DNA from: Spirosoma sp. | Lineage (GTDB): Bacteria > Bacteroidota > Bacteroidia > Cytophagales > Spirosomataceae | DNA length: 64,000 bases | Reading direction: 5' to 3' | NCBI RefSeq assembly: GCF_026391055.1 | Contig: NZ_JAPLET010000019.1 | Coordinates: 1-64,000 of the forward strand | Part shown: in pieces, positions 26,727-35,977 of the stretch | Layout of the letters: each line of letters starts with the position of its first letter | How positions within the stretch are numbered: the first letter of the stretch is position 1 | The notes under the pieces: model-generated | What the model was told of the DNA's origin: nothing | What the model saw: the letters and a program-made list of their open reading frames with translations, nothing else | Database searches by the model: none | Translations under genes and position numbers: made by a program

Positions 26727-27761
26727 CTAGGCGTAGGCCAGTCGGTATGCACCCGGCGTCTGGCCCGTCCATTTTTTAAAGGAACGGAAAAAGACACTCG
26801 GTTCGGCAAAACCCAGCAGATAGGCAATGTCTGTTGTGCTCACATTCGGTTCGCGCAGGTGCCCAATGGCTAGTTCTTTGCGGGTTTCGTCGAGGAGCTG
26901 CTGATACGATGTGCCCGATTCTTTGAGGTGAAGCTGCAAGGTTCGTACGCCCATCGCCAGCCGGTCGGCAACGCTGACCAGTGTGGGCTCTTCGCCTTTC
27001 ATCAGCGAAATAATCTCGGTTTTCACCCGGCTTTTCAGCGAGGGGGTATGGAGTTGGTTCAGTATATCATTGGCGTGTTTCTCAAACAACGGGAACAGGC
27101 TGGAATTGGCATTTAGAATGGGTGTGTCCAATAGAGCCGCATCGAAGACCAGTGTGGTTTCGCTGGCATCAAATAAGAGAAGGGTAGGGTCGAATACACG
27201 TTCATGCTCGCGCGTGTCGCTTGGACGCGGGTAGGCAAAACGCGTTTCAAGCGCGGTCAGTCGCTGACCCGTCAGGGCACGAATGACCGACATATAAATC
27301 GATAGCTCGGAATTAAAGGTATGTTCCGGATAGATAATGTCAGGGCTGGTGATGCGCAGCGATAAGGTGTACTTCGCGCCCGATTGGTTGTCAGCCGGCA
27401 TTAACTGGCCCGTTGTTCGGACGCCTTCGCAGACGATATCCTGATAGTGACAAAGCTTATCAAATACATGTCCAAGTGTAGGGCAGTGCATCATCACGTA
27501 GGCCAGCACACCAAGAGCCAGCGGGTTCACCATTTCGCCTAACTTGAGCGGGAGAGCAGAGTCGTTGGTCGCAATAATGGCTTCGTGCCAGAGGGCCTGC
27601 ACCTGCTGGATGAGCACCCGCCCGTCCGGGTTCTTAAGCTGAACTGCGTTGATACCTACCGCACGGGCTAGTGCATCGGCATCGGCCCCCTGCTGGCGGG
27701 CTGCAAACAGGATGAGGTTGATAGAGCCAACAGAGAGGGAGTCGTTGGTTTTAGGCTGCAT
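26727..27761 (-). CDS. AraC family transcriptional regulator (arabinose-binding-like N-domain)
   Basis: The 344-residue protein has an N-terminal domain of the OruR/ArgR-like type (about 20-210; PF12625-like, with LGVLAYVMMHCPTLGHVFDKLCHY) and a C-terminal double helix-turn-helix of AraC type (about 245-344) ending FAEPSVFFRSFKKWTGQTPGAYR. It precedes the fucosidase gene by 26 nt on the same strand, so it may control it, although the family also regulates many unrelated pathways. Its effector is unknown. Confidence 0.9.
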   Translation of the reverse strand: MQPKTNDSLSVGSINLILFAARQQGADADALARAVGINAVQLKNPDGRVLIQQVQALWHEAIIATNDSALPLKLGEMVNPLALGVLAYVMMHCPTLGHVFDKLCHYQDIVCEGVRTTGQLMPADNQSGAKYTLSLRITSPDIIYPEHTFNSELSIYMSVIRALTGQRLTALETRFAYPRPSDTREHERVFDPTLLLFDASETTLVFDAALLDTPILNANSSLFPLFEKHANDILNQLHTPSLKSRVKTEIISLMKGEEPTLVSVADRLAMGVRTLQLHLKESGTSYQQLLDETRKELAIGHLREPNVSTTDIAYLLGFAEPSVFFRSFKKWTGQTPGAYRLAYA

Positions 27762-28026
27762 TTATAGGCCTGGTATTATCATTAAGTAGCGTTTAAGGTA
27801 ATAATAATGATTGAATTTGATTGCGGAAACCACAAGATAAAACGTTTTACAGACCTAATGAGGCCACTATCTATTAAAGGATACTAACAATACCCTTGCG
27901 TCTTCACCTCGTTCAGCCTATTTTGAGTAAACTAAATAGACAGTGAGCTTTCACATTTTGGACTAATAACCAAAGTATTTATTGGACAGTTGGAACAGAC
28001 TAACGGTTTGCATTGAAGTCACCAGC

Positions 28027-28458
28027 TCAATCCATGAACCGGTTGGGATGCAGGCTGCTCTTCCAGTAATTGATAATCGCTTCCAGTTGCTCTTTCATCT
28101 CGCTATGGCTGCTTTGTTTTTCGAAGAAACCCTGAATAGTTAGCTCATATGCTTCTTCAACCAGGTGTTTATAGGCCGGATGAGTGAAGAAAATAAAAGG
28201 AACAGCTCGTCGCTTCAGGTCTGCATCCGCTTCAATCTGTCGGCGCAGTTCAAGGCCGTTCATGACCTGCATACTTACTTCGGAAATAATAATAAAAGGA
28301 GGTTCCTTGCTTGTTCTGAAATAATCAATGGCCTGCTGGCCGTTCGTAAAAAAGACGACCTTATTGTTGGGTGCAAGTCGTTCCAGCAGGGGTTTAAACA
28401 GCAGTTGATCATCCTGATCATCGTCAATGAAAATAATGGGGCCTCTCGAATCTTCCAC
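28027..28458 (-). CDS. Stand-alone receiver-domain protein with Glu at the phosphoacceptor position
   Basis: This 143-residue protein is a CheY-like receiver without output domain. Acidic residues D12-D14 (FIDDDQDD), T92 (IFFTH) and the late Lys in FFEKQ are present. The site that normally holds the phosphorylated Asp reads IIISE60VSMQVMNG, so Glu replaces Asp. Such a change can mimic the phosphorylated state or abolish signalling. No histidine kinase lies nearby. Many Bacteroidota rcp-type receivers of this length act alone. The downstream end is 265 nt from the AraC gene. Confidence 0.85.
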   Translation of the reverse strand: MEDSRGPIIFIDDDQDDQLLFKPLLERLAPNNKVVFFTNGQQAIDYFRTSKEPPFIIISEVSMQVMNGLELRRQIEADADLKRRAVPFIFFTHPAYKHLVEEAYELTIQGFFEKQSSHSEMKEQLEAIINYWKSSLHPNRFMD

Positions 28459-28867
28459 GGGTCTACGTTAAGCATAATTGAATTAACTTATACAACCAGA
28501 AGAACCGCTGAAGGATTATTTTTTTGCCAAAAAATTAATAATCAATAAATTAATATGCCTTCATTTGATTGGCGGTTTTTTACTGACCCGTGGTGTTATT
28601 GAGCTAGATTCGCTTACTTGATATGCTGATTCACAAGGCTAAGGCAATGGGCTGCCCTAACCAAGAAACTGAAGAAGTATTTAGATTTGACGTAAGTCGA
28701 CGTACAGAAATTTCAACCTGTCGTTGCTGTTTGTGGGTTCAATGGGCCATGATATTGAAATACAGCATCATGATTGATTATCCGTGAAGGCGATCAAGCG
28801 ATACCTAGCAAATACCTGATAGCGAGAGTCAAAATAACACTAAATCCTAAACCCCATTCTACGGTAA
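28459..28867. other. 409-bp spacer between divergent genes
   Basis: It separates the receiver gene (minus) from the beta-helix gene (plus). TAGATTTG (28682-28689) fits a -7 box toward the beta-helix gene, 178 nt before its start, without a clear -33. No gene or strong hairpin was seen. Confidence 0.4.
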
Positions 28868-31237
28868 ATGACCTGTCTTTCTCAAGCGATACGAACTGTT
28901 TTTAAAGGCACCCTGCTTGGCTGGTTGGGCTTTGCTACACCGGCATACGCGCAGACTCGCATTTTTGTGTCTCCATCGGGAAGCGATACACAGGCAGGTA
29001 CGCTGGCATTACCTGTGGCAACGCTCGAAAAAGCTTTGGAGAAAGTGAAAACTGCCCCTCAGAACGAGGTACATATCTACCTACGTAAAGGCACTTATTA
29101 TTTAGCCAAAACGGTACGTATAACCCCGCATATAATTGGCAATAAGCGGCTCTTGATCAGTGCATTCCAGAATGAATCCGTTGAACTCAACGGCGGGCGG
29201 AAACTGGCTTTGCGCTGGCAAAAATCCGGCGACAGAATCTGGGTAGCTAACGTAGCAGGCGAACCGTTTGAGCAACTATACATCAACGGGAAGAAGCAGG
29301 TACTGGCTCGTTACCCAAACTATGATTCCACGGCCCGGGTGTTTAACGGAACAGCCGCTGACGCCATCAGCCGAACACGAATCAGCCGGTGGAAAAACCC
29401 GTCTGGCGGCTACCTTCATGCTATTCACCAGCACGAGTGGGGCGATTTTCATTACCGTATAACGGGTAAATCAGGCGATACGCTCACCTACGAAGGTGGC
29501 TGGCAGAATAACCGCCCGATGGGGATTCATAAGAACCAGCGGTTTGTCGAAAACATCTACGAGGAATTGGACGCCCCCGGTGAATGGTTCTATGACAAAG
29601 CCACCCAAACGCTTTCGTTTATTCCGCCTTCTGGCTTTGACCTGAATTCGGCCGTTGTTGATGTGTCGCGGTTGAAATCGTTGGTTGAGTTGGTGGGCAC
29701 ACCAAAAACTCCGCTTCGTCAGGTGCGTATTCATGGCATACGGCTGGTTAATACCGAGCGGACGTTTATGGAGCCGTATGAACCGCTGCTGCGTAGCGAC
29801 TGGATGTTGTACCGGGGTGCCGCGATTTATCTGGAAAATACCGAGAATTGCCGCATCGAAGCCTGCGAGCTTACCCACCTGGGCGGAAACGCCATTCTGG
29901 TGAGTAGGTATAATCGGAACACATCGGTCGATGGCTGTCATATTCATCATATAGGAGCTACTGCCATCGGGTTTGTTGGCGATACGTCGGCGGTTCGGTC
30001 ACCTGCTTTCCGGTATGAGTGGTTTGTGCCTTATGCTGACATGGACCTGCGGCCGGGTTCAAAAAACAACCGGTACCCGGCAAACTGCACCGCCAGCGAC
30101 AACCTCATTCACCACACCGGCGAGATTGAAAAACAGTCTACCGGCGTTGAAATCTCAATGGCTTCCGACATAACAGTACGACATAATACGATTTATCAGC
30201 TGCCCCGCGCGGGGATCAATATTGGCGACGGCACCTGGGGCGGGCATTTGCTTGAGTTCAACGACGTGTTCGACACCGTACTGGAAACGGGCGATCATGG
30301 TTCGTTTAATTCCTGGGGGCGCGACCGCTTCTGGCACCCCAACCGGAAAACGATGGATAGTCTGGCAGCCGCTCACCCGGAGCTGATTAAACTCGATGCT
30401 CAAAAACCAGTCGTTATCCGGAATAATCGGTTCCGCTGTGACCACGGATGGGATATTGATCTCGACGATGGCAGCAGTAATTATATTATTTTCAATAACG
30501 TATTGCTAAACGGCGGGCTGAAGTTTCGGGAAGGGTTTTACCGGACTGCCGAAAACAATGTGATCGTCAATAATTCCTTTCATCCCCACGTATGGTTCAA
30601 AAACAGTGAGGATGTGTTTCGAAAAAATATCGTCATGCGGCCTTACTTTCCTATTCAGATCGCTCATTGGGGTAAAGAGATCGATCATAATCTTTTTCCG
30701 GACCAGACCGCTTTACAAAAGGCGCAGCAGAACGGTACTGATCTTCATAGTCAATTTGGTGATCCGCAATATATCAATCCGGAGCAGGGCGACTATCGGG
30801 TAGCGCAGATAAGTCCGGCACTGGCTGCTGGGTTCCAGAATTTTCCCATGAATCAGTTTGGGGTACAGAAGGCGTCTTTACGAGTCTTGGCGCGTTCTCC
30901 TAAACTTCCCCAGCTAAGTAACGACCGGAAAGAGTCGAACGTTACGGAGAAGACCTGGTTAGGCATTCGGATACGTAATGTGAATGGATTGGGCGACCGG
31001 TCGGCATTCGGGTTGCCAGATGAAAAGGGAATTGTTGTGCTGACCGTGCCTAAAGAAAGCAAACTGGCTACGTCGGGTTTGCAAAAAGATGATGTTATTC
31101 GAACTATCAACGGCACCGATGTAGCGACCATCGCTCAGTTGGAGAGTATACAGCAACAACTACATTTCATGAGCACCATACCCGTTGGCGTAATGCGAAA
31201 TCAACGGATCATTGACATACAATTACCCATGAAGTGA
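28868..31237 (+). CDS. Secreted parallel beta-helix protein with C-terminal PDZ domain
   Basis: The 789-residue protein has a signal peptide (about 1-28, ending PAYAQ). Residues 30-290 begin with FVSPSGSDTQAGTLALP, the start seen in pectate-lyase-like proteins. Residues 300-620 form a right-handed parallel beta helix with stacked runs such as ENTENCRIEACELTHLGGNAI. Residues 695-789 are a PDZ domain (LGIRI, LQKDDVIRTINGTDV). The PDZ carrier loop is unusual for a polysaccharide-active beta helix. The substrate is unknown; carbohydrate binding or cleavage is likely. It stands alone, with a hairpin at its end. Confidence 0.8.
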   Translation: MTCLSQAIRTVFKGTLLGWLGFATPAYAQTRIFVSPSGSDTQAGTLALPVATLEKALEKVKTAPQNEVHIYLRKGTYYLAKTVRITPHIIGNKRLLISAFQNESVELNGGRKLALRWQKSGDRIWVANVAGEPFEQLYINGKKQVLARYPNYDSTARVFNGTAADAISRTRISRWKNPSGGYLHAIHQHEWGDFHYRITGKSGDTLTYEGGWQNNRPMGIHKNQRFVENIYEELDAPGEWFYDKATQTLSFIPPSGFDLNSAVVDVSRLKSLVELVGTPKTPLRQVRIHGIRLVNTERTFMEPYEPLLRSDWMLYRGAAIYLENTENCRIEACELTHLGGNAILVSRYNRNTSVDGCHIHHIGATAIGFVGDTSAVRSPAFRYEWFVPYADMDLRPGSKNNRYPANCTASDNLIHHTGEIEKQSTGVEISMASDITVRHNTIYQLPRAGINIGDGTWGGHLLEFNDVFDTVLETGDHGSFNSWGRDRFWHPNRKTMDSLAAAHPELIKLDAQKPVVIRNNRFRCDHGWDIDLDDGSSNYIIFNNVLLNGGLKFREGFYRTAENNVIVNNSFHPHVWFKNSEDVFRKNIVMRPYFPIQIAHWGKEIDHNLFPDQTALQKAQQNGTDLHSQFGDPQYINPEQGDYRVAQISPALAAGFQNFPMNQFGVQKASLRVLARSPKLPQLSNDRKESNVTEKTWLGIRIRNVNGLGDRSAFGLPDEKGIVVLTVPKESKLATSGLQKDDVIRTINGTDVATIAQLESIQQQLHFMSTIPVGVMRNQRIIDIQLPMK

Positions 31238-31269
31238 ATGGTGTGGTCTTTTGATCGACACGAATAAAA

Positions 31270-31299
31270 AGCCTACGTCGATATACCTCAACGTAGGCT
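31270..31299. terminator. Shared terminator hairpin
   Basis: AGCCTACGT (31270-31278) pairs with 31291-31299 around a 12-nt loop, with five A before the left arm. It lies between the convergent beta-helix and epimerase-like genes. Confidence 0.6.
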
Positions 31300-31336
31300 G
31301 TAAACGTCTCGCTCACTTCTGGCATTCGTTCATGCG

Positions 31337-32284
31337 TTATAACCGGCCTTGTTCTTTCAGCCAGGTAAGCGATTCCTGAATAGCTTCCATAGACGTATAA
31401 TGGGGATGAAAGCCTAACCGCTGGCGTGCTTTGGTAATGCTGCCATTGGTACTATGCAGCAAATGCCCCCAGCTTTGGTTGGCGTACTCCTCGGAGGTGG
31501 TCTGTTTAAATTCGTCAAACGTGACGAAGCGTAGATTCGCTGAGGTGCCATACCAGGTAGCCAGGGCCTGAGCATACCCGCGCCAGGTCATGGCTCGCTC
31601 AGAAAGGATGTGGAAACTTTCACCAATCGATGCTGCTGGATTGTCAAGGGCCAGCATAAAGCCTAAAGCCACATCGTCGGCATGCACATGATGCAGGGTT
31701 TCAAGGCCCTGGTTGGGAAGCAGGACCTCATGGCCCGTGGCTAACTTAGTGAAGATCCGGGCGTCCAGATTACCCGCCGGCGTAATGGGCGTCCAACCCG
31801 GCCCAACAATGTGGCCCGGGTGAATTACCGTCGAGGGTAGATCCGCCTGATCAACTTCCTGTAGCAAATACGTTTCAATGGCCGCCTTCCGAAGGCCATA
31901 CGCATCAATGGGGTATCTGGGGTCTGATTCGTTGACGGGAACCAGCTCATTGTAGCCGTGAACCCAAATCGTACCGCAGTGCAGGAAGTGCCTGACACGA
32001 CCTGCCAGGGCATCGGTCAGTTGCCTGGTGCTGTCCAGCTCGAAACTAATTAAATCAATGACCGCGTCGGGGGTTAAATCCGCTATGGCTTGCCCGAATT
32101 TCCCTTGTTTTTCCAGCTCAGTACGATCTAAGGCGACAAAGGCCACCTGTTGCCAATCGTCGTGAGTCTGGTAAGGATCACGACGACGGCGGCTAACAAC
32201 GGTTACGTCATGTCCAGCCGCCACAAGTCGGGGCACTAAAAAGGTACCAATGTGTCCGGTACCGCCAATCACTACAATTTTCAT
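31337..32284 (-). CDS. NAD(P)-dependent epimerase/dehydratase-like protein (extended SDR)
   Basis: The 315-residue protein has the nucleotide-binding motif GGTGHIGTFL (8-17) and a short-chain dehydrogenase active site of YxxxK type at YGLRK (about 128-132). The sugar-binding half carries GPGWTPITPAGN and HHVHADDVALGF. It is a cytoplasmic NAD(P)-dependent sugar or sugar-nucleotide modifying enzyme of the extended SDR group. The exact substrate cannot be inferred. It is divergent from the PQQ dehydrogenase gene. Confidence 0.85.
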   Translation of the reverse strand: MKIVVIGGTGHIGTFLVPRLVAAGHDVTVVSRRRRDPYQTHDDWQQVAFVALDRTELEKQGKFGQAIADLTPDAVIDLISFELDSTRQLTDALAGRVRHFLHCGTIWVHGYNELVPVNESDPRYPIDAYGLRKAAIETYLLQEVDQADLPSTVIHPGHIVGPGWTPITPAGNLDARIFTKLATGHEVLLPNQGLETLHHVHADDVALGFMLALDNPAASIGESFHILSERAMTWRGYAQALATWYGTSANLRFVTFDEFKQTTSEEYANQSWGHLLHSTNGSITKARQRLGFHPHYTSMEAIQESLTWLKEQGRL

Positions 32285-32612
32285 CGGTATGTCAGTGAAA
32301 AATATGTCTAATCAATCCACTTTGTTAACCAGTAAAATGGGCGTTTGCTTATTCTAGCCGGTACGGTTCTTATATGCATGTGATTTGATTAATGGTTAAC
32401 TACTATTTTACTTAGATAAGGCTTACAAACCAGATGTAAGTTATCAATAGTACTGTTTTGTGCGTTCATGGTCTTTGCGGAAAAGGGAGTGGATCATTAA
32501 AAGATAGCACCCACTGGCTTTTTGTTGTGCCTGAGCTACATAAGCCGAGAGGTCACTGCAACTTCCGGCCATTTTGTATCCATTGCATCTATATATTCCT
32601 CCAAACCCAATT
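32285..32612. other. 328-bp divergent promoter region
   Basis: It separates the epimerase-like gene (minus) from the PQQ dehydrogenase gene (plus). It is AT-rich at 32390-32460. No full TAnnTTTG match with a -33 partner was found. Confidence 0.4.
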
Positions 32613-34718
32613 ATGAAACGGTTTACCTACCCAGCCTTACTCCTGACCCTTGGCCTGCTCAGCCTGGTCGAAAAGCCCCCCACCACCGACTGGCCCGAAT
32701 ACAACGGCGGGCCGGATCGCAATCATTTTTCACCCCTCACCCAGCTAAATCCCAGTAATGTGGCAGGCTTGAAGGTCGCCTGGGAATATGCTTCGGGCGG
32801 AGTCGATACGCTCAAGAATAACACTCAGATTCAGTGCAATCCGCTTATCGTCGACGGTGTATTGTACGGTGTTTCGGCTGGCTCGCAGGCCTTTGCCCTC
32901 GACGCGGCCACGGGCAAAGAGCTTTGGAAAACAGCTTTTACCGACGATACCTTCGCCATGAATAGCCGGGGCGTTACCTACTGGACCGATGGACGACAGG
33001 CTCGGATTTTCTTCGCCTACGGATCGCTGCTCTATGCCCTCGACGCCCGAACGGGAAAGCCGGTGGCTAGCTTTGGAAAAGGCGGAAAAATCAACTTAAA
33101 AGAGGGCCTCGCTCGTCCCGGAGCCGACGAGTACGTAGTAAGCAACACACCGGGCGTAATCTATAAAAATCTGCTCATCATGGGCCACCGGGTGTCGGAG
33201 GTTGCCCCGGCTCTGCCCGGCGATGTGCGTGCTTACGACCTGCGCACGGGGCGGCTCGTCTGGACGTTCCACACCATTCCGCACCCCGGCGAGTACGGCG
33301 CCGACACCTGGCCTAAAGACGGCCACCTTAACTTCGGCGGAGCCAACAACTGGATGGGCATGGCTATTGACCGGCAGCGCGGCATCGTGTACGTACCTAC
33401 AGGAACGGCGGCATTCGATTTATACGGCAGTACCCGGCCCGGTAAGAACCTGTTCGGCAACAGCCTTATAGCCCTCGACGCGGCCACTGGCAAGCGACGC
33501 TGGCATTTTCAAACGATCCACCACGACATTTGGGACCGCGATATTCCGGCTCCTCCTAATTTATTTACCGTCGTTCATGACGGCAAAAAAGTGGATGCCG
33601 TTTCGGTTCTATCTAAACAAGGTTTCCTGTTTGTCTTCGACCGTGTCACGGGTAAGCCGCTGTTCCCGATTGAGGAACGGCCCATGCCCGCTTCCACTGT
33701 TCCGGGAGAAAAAGCCTGGCCCACCCAGCCGATTCCTCTCAAACCCGCACCGTTTACACGGCAATCGCTTTCGGAGAGCGATATCAGCGACTTTGTCACC
33801 GACCGCGATACGGTATTGGCTCAGCTCCGGCGCTGGCAATCGGGGAAGGAGTTTATTCCTCTTCCATTGAGCCCTAATCGTACTGTATTTTTTCCTGGTA
33901 CCGACGGTGGGGCGCAGTGGGGTGGGGCCGCAGTGGACGAAGAGGGAATTATGTACGTTCCCGCCAAGCAAATTCCGGTCACCATGGGGCTGGTTCCGAC
34001 CGCCGACGGTTCGTTGTCAGCCAAGGCTGTTGATCGCACCGGTAGCCAACTCTACCAAACGCACTGTGCCGCCTGCCACGGCCAAAACCGCGAAGGCAGT
34101 CATGACGGTAGCTATCCGGCCCTGACCAGCATTTCTCAAAAACGTAACCAGACGTCCGTGGCCCAGGTTCTGGCCAAGGGTCAGGGCATGATGCCTGCAT
34201 TCACTTACCTGAAGGAAGATGAGCGTAAGGCCATTGTGGATTTTTTGTTTGGTAAAACAACGTCCGTCGTCAGCAAGGCGGGACTGAACACCTCGCCCTA
34301 TCACCATACCGGGTTTACCCGTTGGTACGACCGGGCCGGGTACCCCGTGAGCCGCCCACCCTGGGGAACACTGACGGCGATCGATATGAACACGGGCGAA
34401 CACCGTTGGCAGGTCCCGCTGGGAGAATATCCTGAACTAGTGGCGAAGGGACTGCCCCCGACGGGCACCGACAACTATGGTGCTCCGGCAGTCACGGCGG
34501 GTGGGTTGCTCTTTATTGCTTCCTCGCGCGACGAACTGATTCGGGCTTTCGATAGAAAAACGGGCCGTGAACTCTGGCGTGCCAAACTGCCGGCTGCCGG
34601 GTATGCTTCGCCAAGTACCTACGCCGTTGATGGCAAACAATACGTGGTAATTGCCTGTGGGGGTGGCAAACTCAAAACGAAGTCGGGGGATCGGTACGTG
34701 GCGTTTGCGTTGCCATAA
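32613..34718 (+). CDS. PQQ-dependent dehydrogenase with an internal cytochrome c domain
   Basis: From the ATG at 32613 the protein has 701 residues with an N-terminal signal peptide (about 1-20). An in-frame ATG at 32574 would add 13 residues before the signal and is rejected. Tryptophan-docking and YALDARTG/YDLRTGRLVW repeats form an eight-bladed quinoprotein propeller. A mono-heme cytochrome c domain (heme motif C485-A-A-C488-H489, Met ligand probably in GMMPAF) is inserted between blades, and propeller strands continue after it. It oxidises alcohols or sugars in the periplasm. No pqqA-E genes are nearby, so PQQ may come from elsewhere. Confidence 0.9.
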   Translation: MKRFTYPALLLTLGLLSLVEKPPTTDWPEYNGGPDRNHFSPLTQLNPSNVAGLKVAWEYASGGVDTLKNNTQIQCNPLIVDGVLYGVSAGSQAFALDAATGKELWKTAFTDDTFAMNSRGVTYWTDGRQARIFFAYGSLLYALDARTGKPVASFGKGGKINLKEGLARPGADEYVVSNTPGVIYKNLLIMGHRVSEVAPALPGDVRAYDLRTGRLVWTFHTIPHPGEYGADTWPKDGHLNFGGANNWMGMAIDRQRGIVYVPTGTAAFDLYGSTRPGKNLFGNSLIALDAATGKRRWHFQTIHHDIWDRDIPAPPNLFTVVHDGKKVDAVSVLSKQGFLFVFDRVTGKPLFPIEERPMPASTVPGEKAWPTQPIPLKPAPFTRQSLSESDISDFVTDRDTVLAQLRRWQSGKEFIPLPLSPNRTVFFPGTDGGAQWGGAAVDEEGIMYVPAKQIPVTMGLVPTADGSLSAKAVDRTGSQLYQTHCAACHGQNREGSHDGSYPALTSISQKRNQTSVAQVLAKGQGMMPAFTYLKEDERKAIVDFLFGKTTSVVSKAGLNTSPYHHTGFTRWYDRAGYPVSRPPWGTLTAIDMNTGEHRWQVPLGEYPELVAKGLPPTGTDNYGAPAVTAGGLLFIASSRDELIRAFDRKTGRELWRAKLPAAGYASPSTYAVDGKQYVVIACGGGKLKTKSGDRYVAFALP

Positions 34719-34765
34719 GCTGCAACTTCGTCAATTGGAGGCTATCTAAAGCTTCATAAAAAACA

Positions 34766-34818
34766 GAAAGCAGCACTGGGTGTCCGGTGGAAATCCGCGG
34801 ACACTCAGTGCTGCTTTC
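34766..34818. terminator. 21-bp hairpin after the PQQ dehydrogenase gene
   Basis: 34766-34786 pairs with 34798-34818 with a single G/U-type mismatch over 21 bp and an 11-nt loop. It starts 48 nt past the stop codon. Confidence 0.7.
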
Positions 34819-34967
34819 AACAAGAACGATCGTACGGCTGTCCTAAAAGCCTCATTACTCAAATTTGGTGACCCGGATGAAACGGGCTTGTCCCAAAACC
34901 AATTGGAGGGTTTTCTGGATGGTTTCTAACAGCTGTAAACTCTGTTCCGTACAATACAGTCGAGACT

Positions 34968-35561
34968 TTACTTGATGGCCGCAATCGCAGCAGCGTAATC
35001 AGGCTCTTGTCCTATTTCCGGCACTTGCTGTTCATAGACGATTTTTCCTTCGGGATTCACTACAATTACCGCACGGCTTAGCAGCCCTTTCATAGGTCCA
35101 TCGGCAATTTGTACGCCGTAAGAACTGCCAAAATCAGTTCTGAAATCAGAAAGCATTACAACATTCTTTATTCCTTCTGCACCACAAAAAGCTTTTTGAG
35201 CAAAAGGCAGATCTTTGGAAATACACAGTACGGTTGTGTTTTTTAGTCCAGCTGCATCCTCATTAAATTTTCGTACCGATTTAGAACAAACGCCAGTGTT
35301 TACACTTGGAAAAATATTCATGATTACATATTTGCCCTTGTAATCGGCTAACGTCTTATCCGTAAGATCAATACCGGTCAATGTGAACTCTTTGACTGGA
35401 GTTCCCACTGCCGGTAGTTTACCAACAGTATGAATTGTTTTGCCGCCCAGAGTAACAGCCGTGCCTGTCGTTTGTCCCAGCGAAATACCCGTAATGAATA
35501 TTCCGGCTAGTCCCAAAAAAAAGATTTTAAACGCGTGTATGGAGTTCTTGATGCTGGTCAT
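34968..35561 (-). CDS. tpx: Thiol peroxidase (Tpx), exported form
   Basis: The start is set at the ATG at 35561 (MTSIKNS, 197 residues), which exposes a signal peptide (about 1-30, ending ISLGQ). The peroxiredoxin domain has the Tpx motif VNTGVC with peroxidatic C92 and resolving C126 (AFCGAEG); the spacing of 34 matches E. coli Tpx (C61/C95). It reduces hydroperoxides. Typical Tpx lacks a signal peptide, so this one is predicted to act in the periplasm, and its electron donor there is not evident. Confidence 0.92.
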   Translation of the reverse strand: MTSIKNSIHAFKIFFLGLAGIFITGISLGQTTGTAVTLGGKTIHTVGKLPAVGTPVKEFTLTGIDLTDKTLADYKGKYVIMNIFPSVNTGVCSKSVRKFNEDAAGLKNTTVLCISKDLPFAQKAFCGAEGIKNVVMLSDFRTDFGSSYGVQIADGPMKGLLSRAVIVVNPEGKIVYEQQVPEIGQEPDYAAAIAAIK

Positions 35562-35802
35562 AAGGTGATTTATTACATTAATAGTGATTCCACAAATGTG
35601 CAAAGAAAACGGTAATGAAAATTAGTCGGATGCGACTGATAGCCGTTAATCGTCAGGAAAATTAGCGCATGAACGCCCAATCTGGATTAGTCGTTTTGGT
35701 GGGCGAATTCGCTTTGTTTCGGAACTACCCGAACTCTGTTTAAAAGTAGGGTGGGTAATCTGCTAAAGCTCACCATGTATTGTGTATAGAATTAACAGAT
35801 GT

Positions 35803-35892
35803 ATGCTTGATATTTACCTTATAGATGATATAGACGAACAGAGGTCTATATTGCAACACTTAATGAAGGACTGTCCATTTGGACAGCCTTGA
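35803..35892 (+). pseudogene. Possible remnant of a response-regulator receiver domain
   Basis: A 29-codon ORF (start 35803) reads MLDIYLIDDIDEQRSILQHL and then ends at TGA. The opening YLIDD and the following acidic/helix pattern resemble the first beta strand and helix of a CheY-like domain, but the rest is missing. It is followed at 35911 by a plus-strand terminator that otherwise has no gene to serve. It may equally be a genuine short peptide or chance. Confidence 0.25.
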
Positions 35893-35910
35893 TGGTGTGG
35901 ATAGAAGCGG

Positions 35911-35942
35911 AAACACCGACCTGACTTAGGTCGGTGTTTTTC
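35911..35942 (+). terminator. Intrinsic terminator on the plus strand without an obvious upstream gene
   Basis: AAACACCGACC (35911-35921) pairs with 35929-35939 around a 7-nt loop and is followed by T-rich sequence. The minus-strand gene ending at 35978 would read it in the opposite sense, with an A-rich start, so it can also serve that gene. Confidence 0.6.
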
Positions 35943-35977
35943 TTAGAATAAGACAGCAAAAATCTTGAACGTAAGCA

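Larger units (their letters stand above)
35562..35977. other. 416-bp spacer with a candidate gene remnant
   Basis: Apart from the candidate remnant at 35803-35892 and the terminator at 35911, no gene was seen. A 24-codon plus-strand ORF begins at about 35669 but has no recognisable features. Confidence 0.4.
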
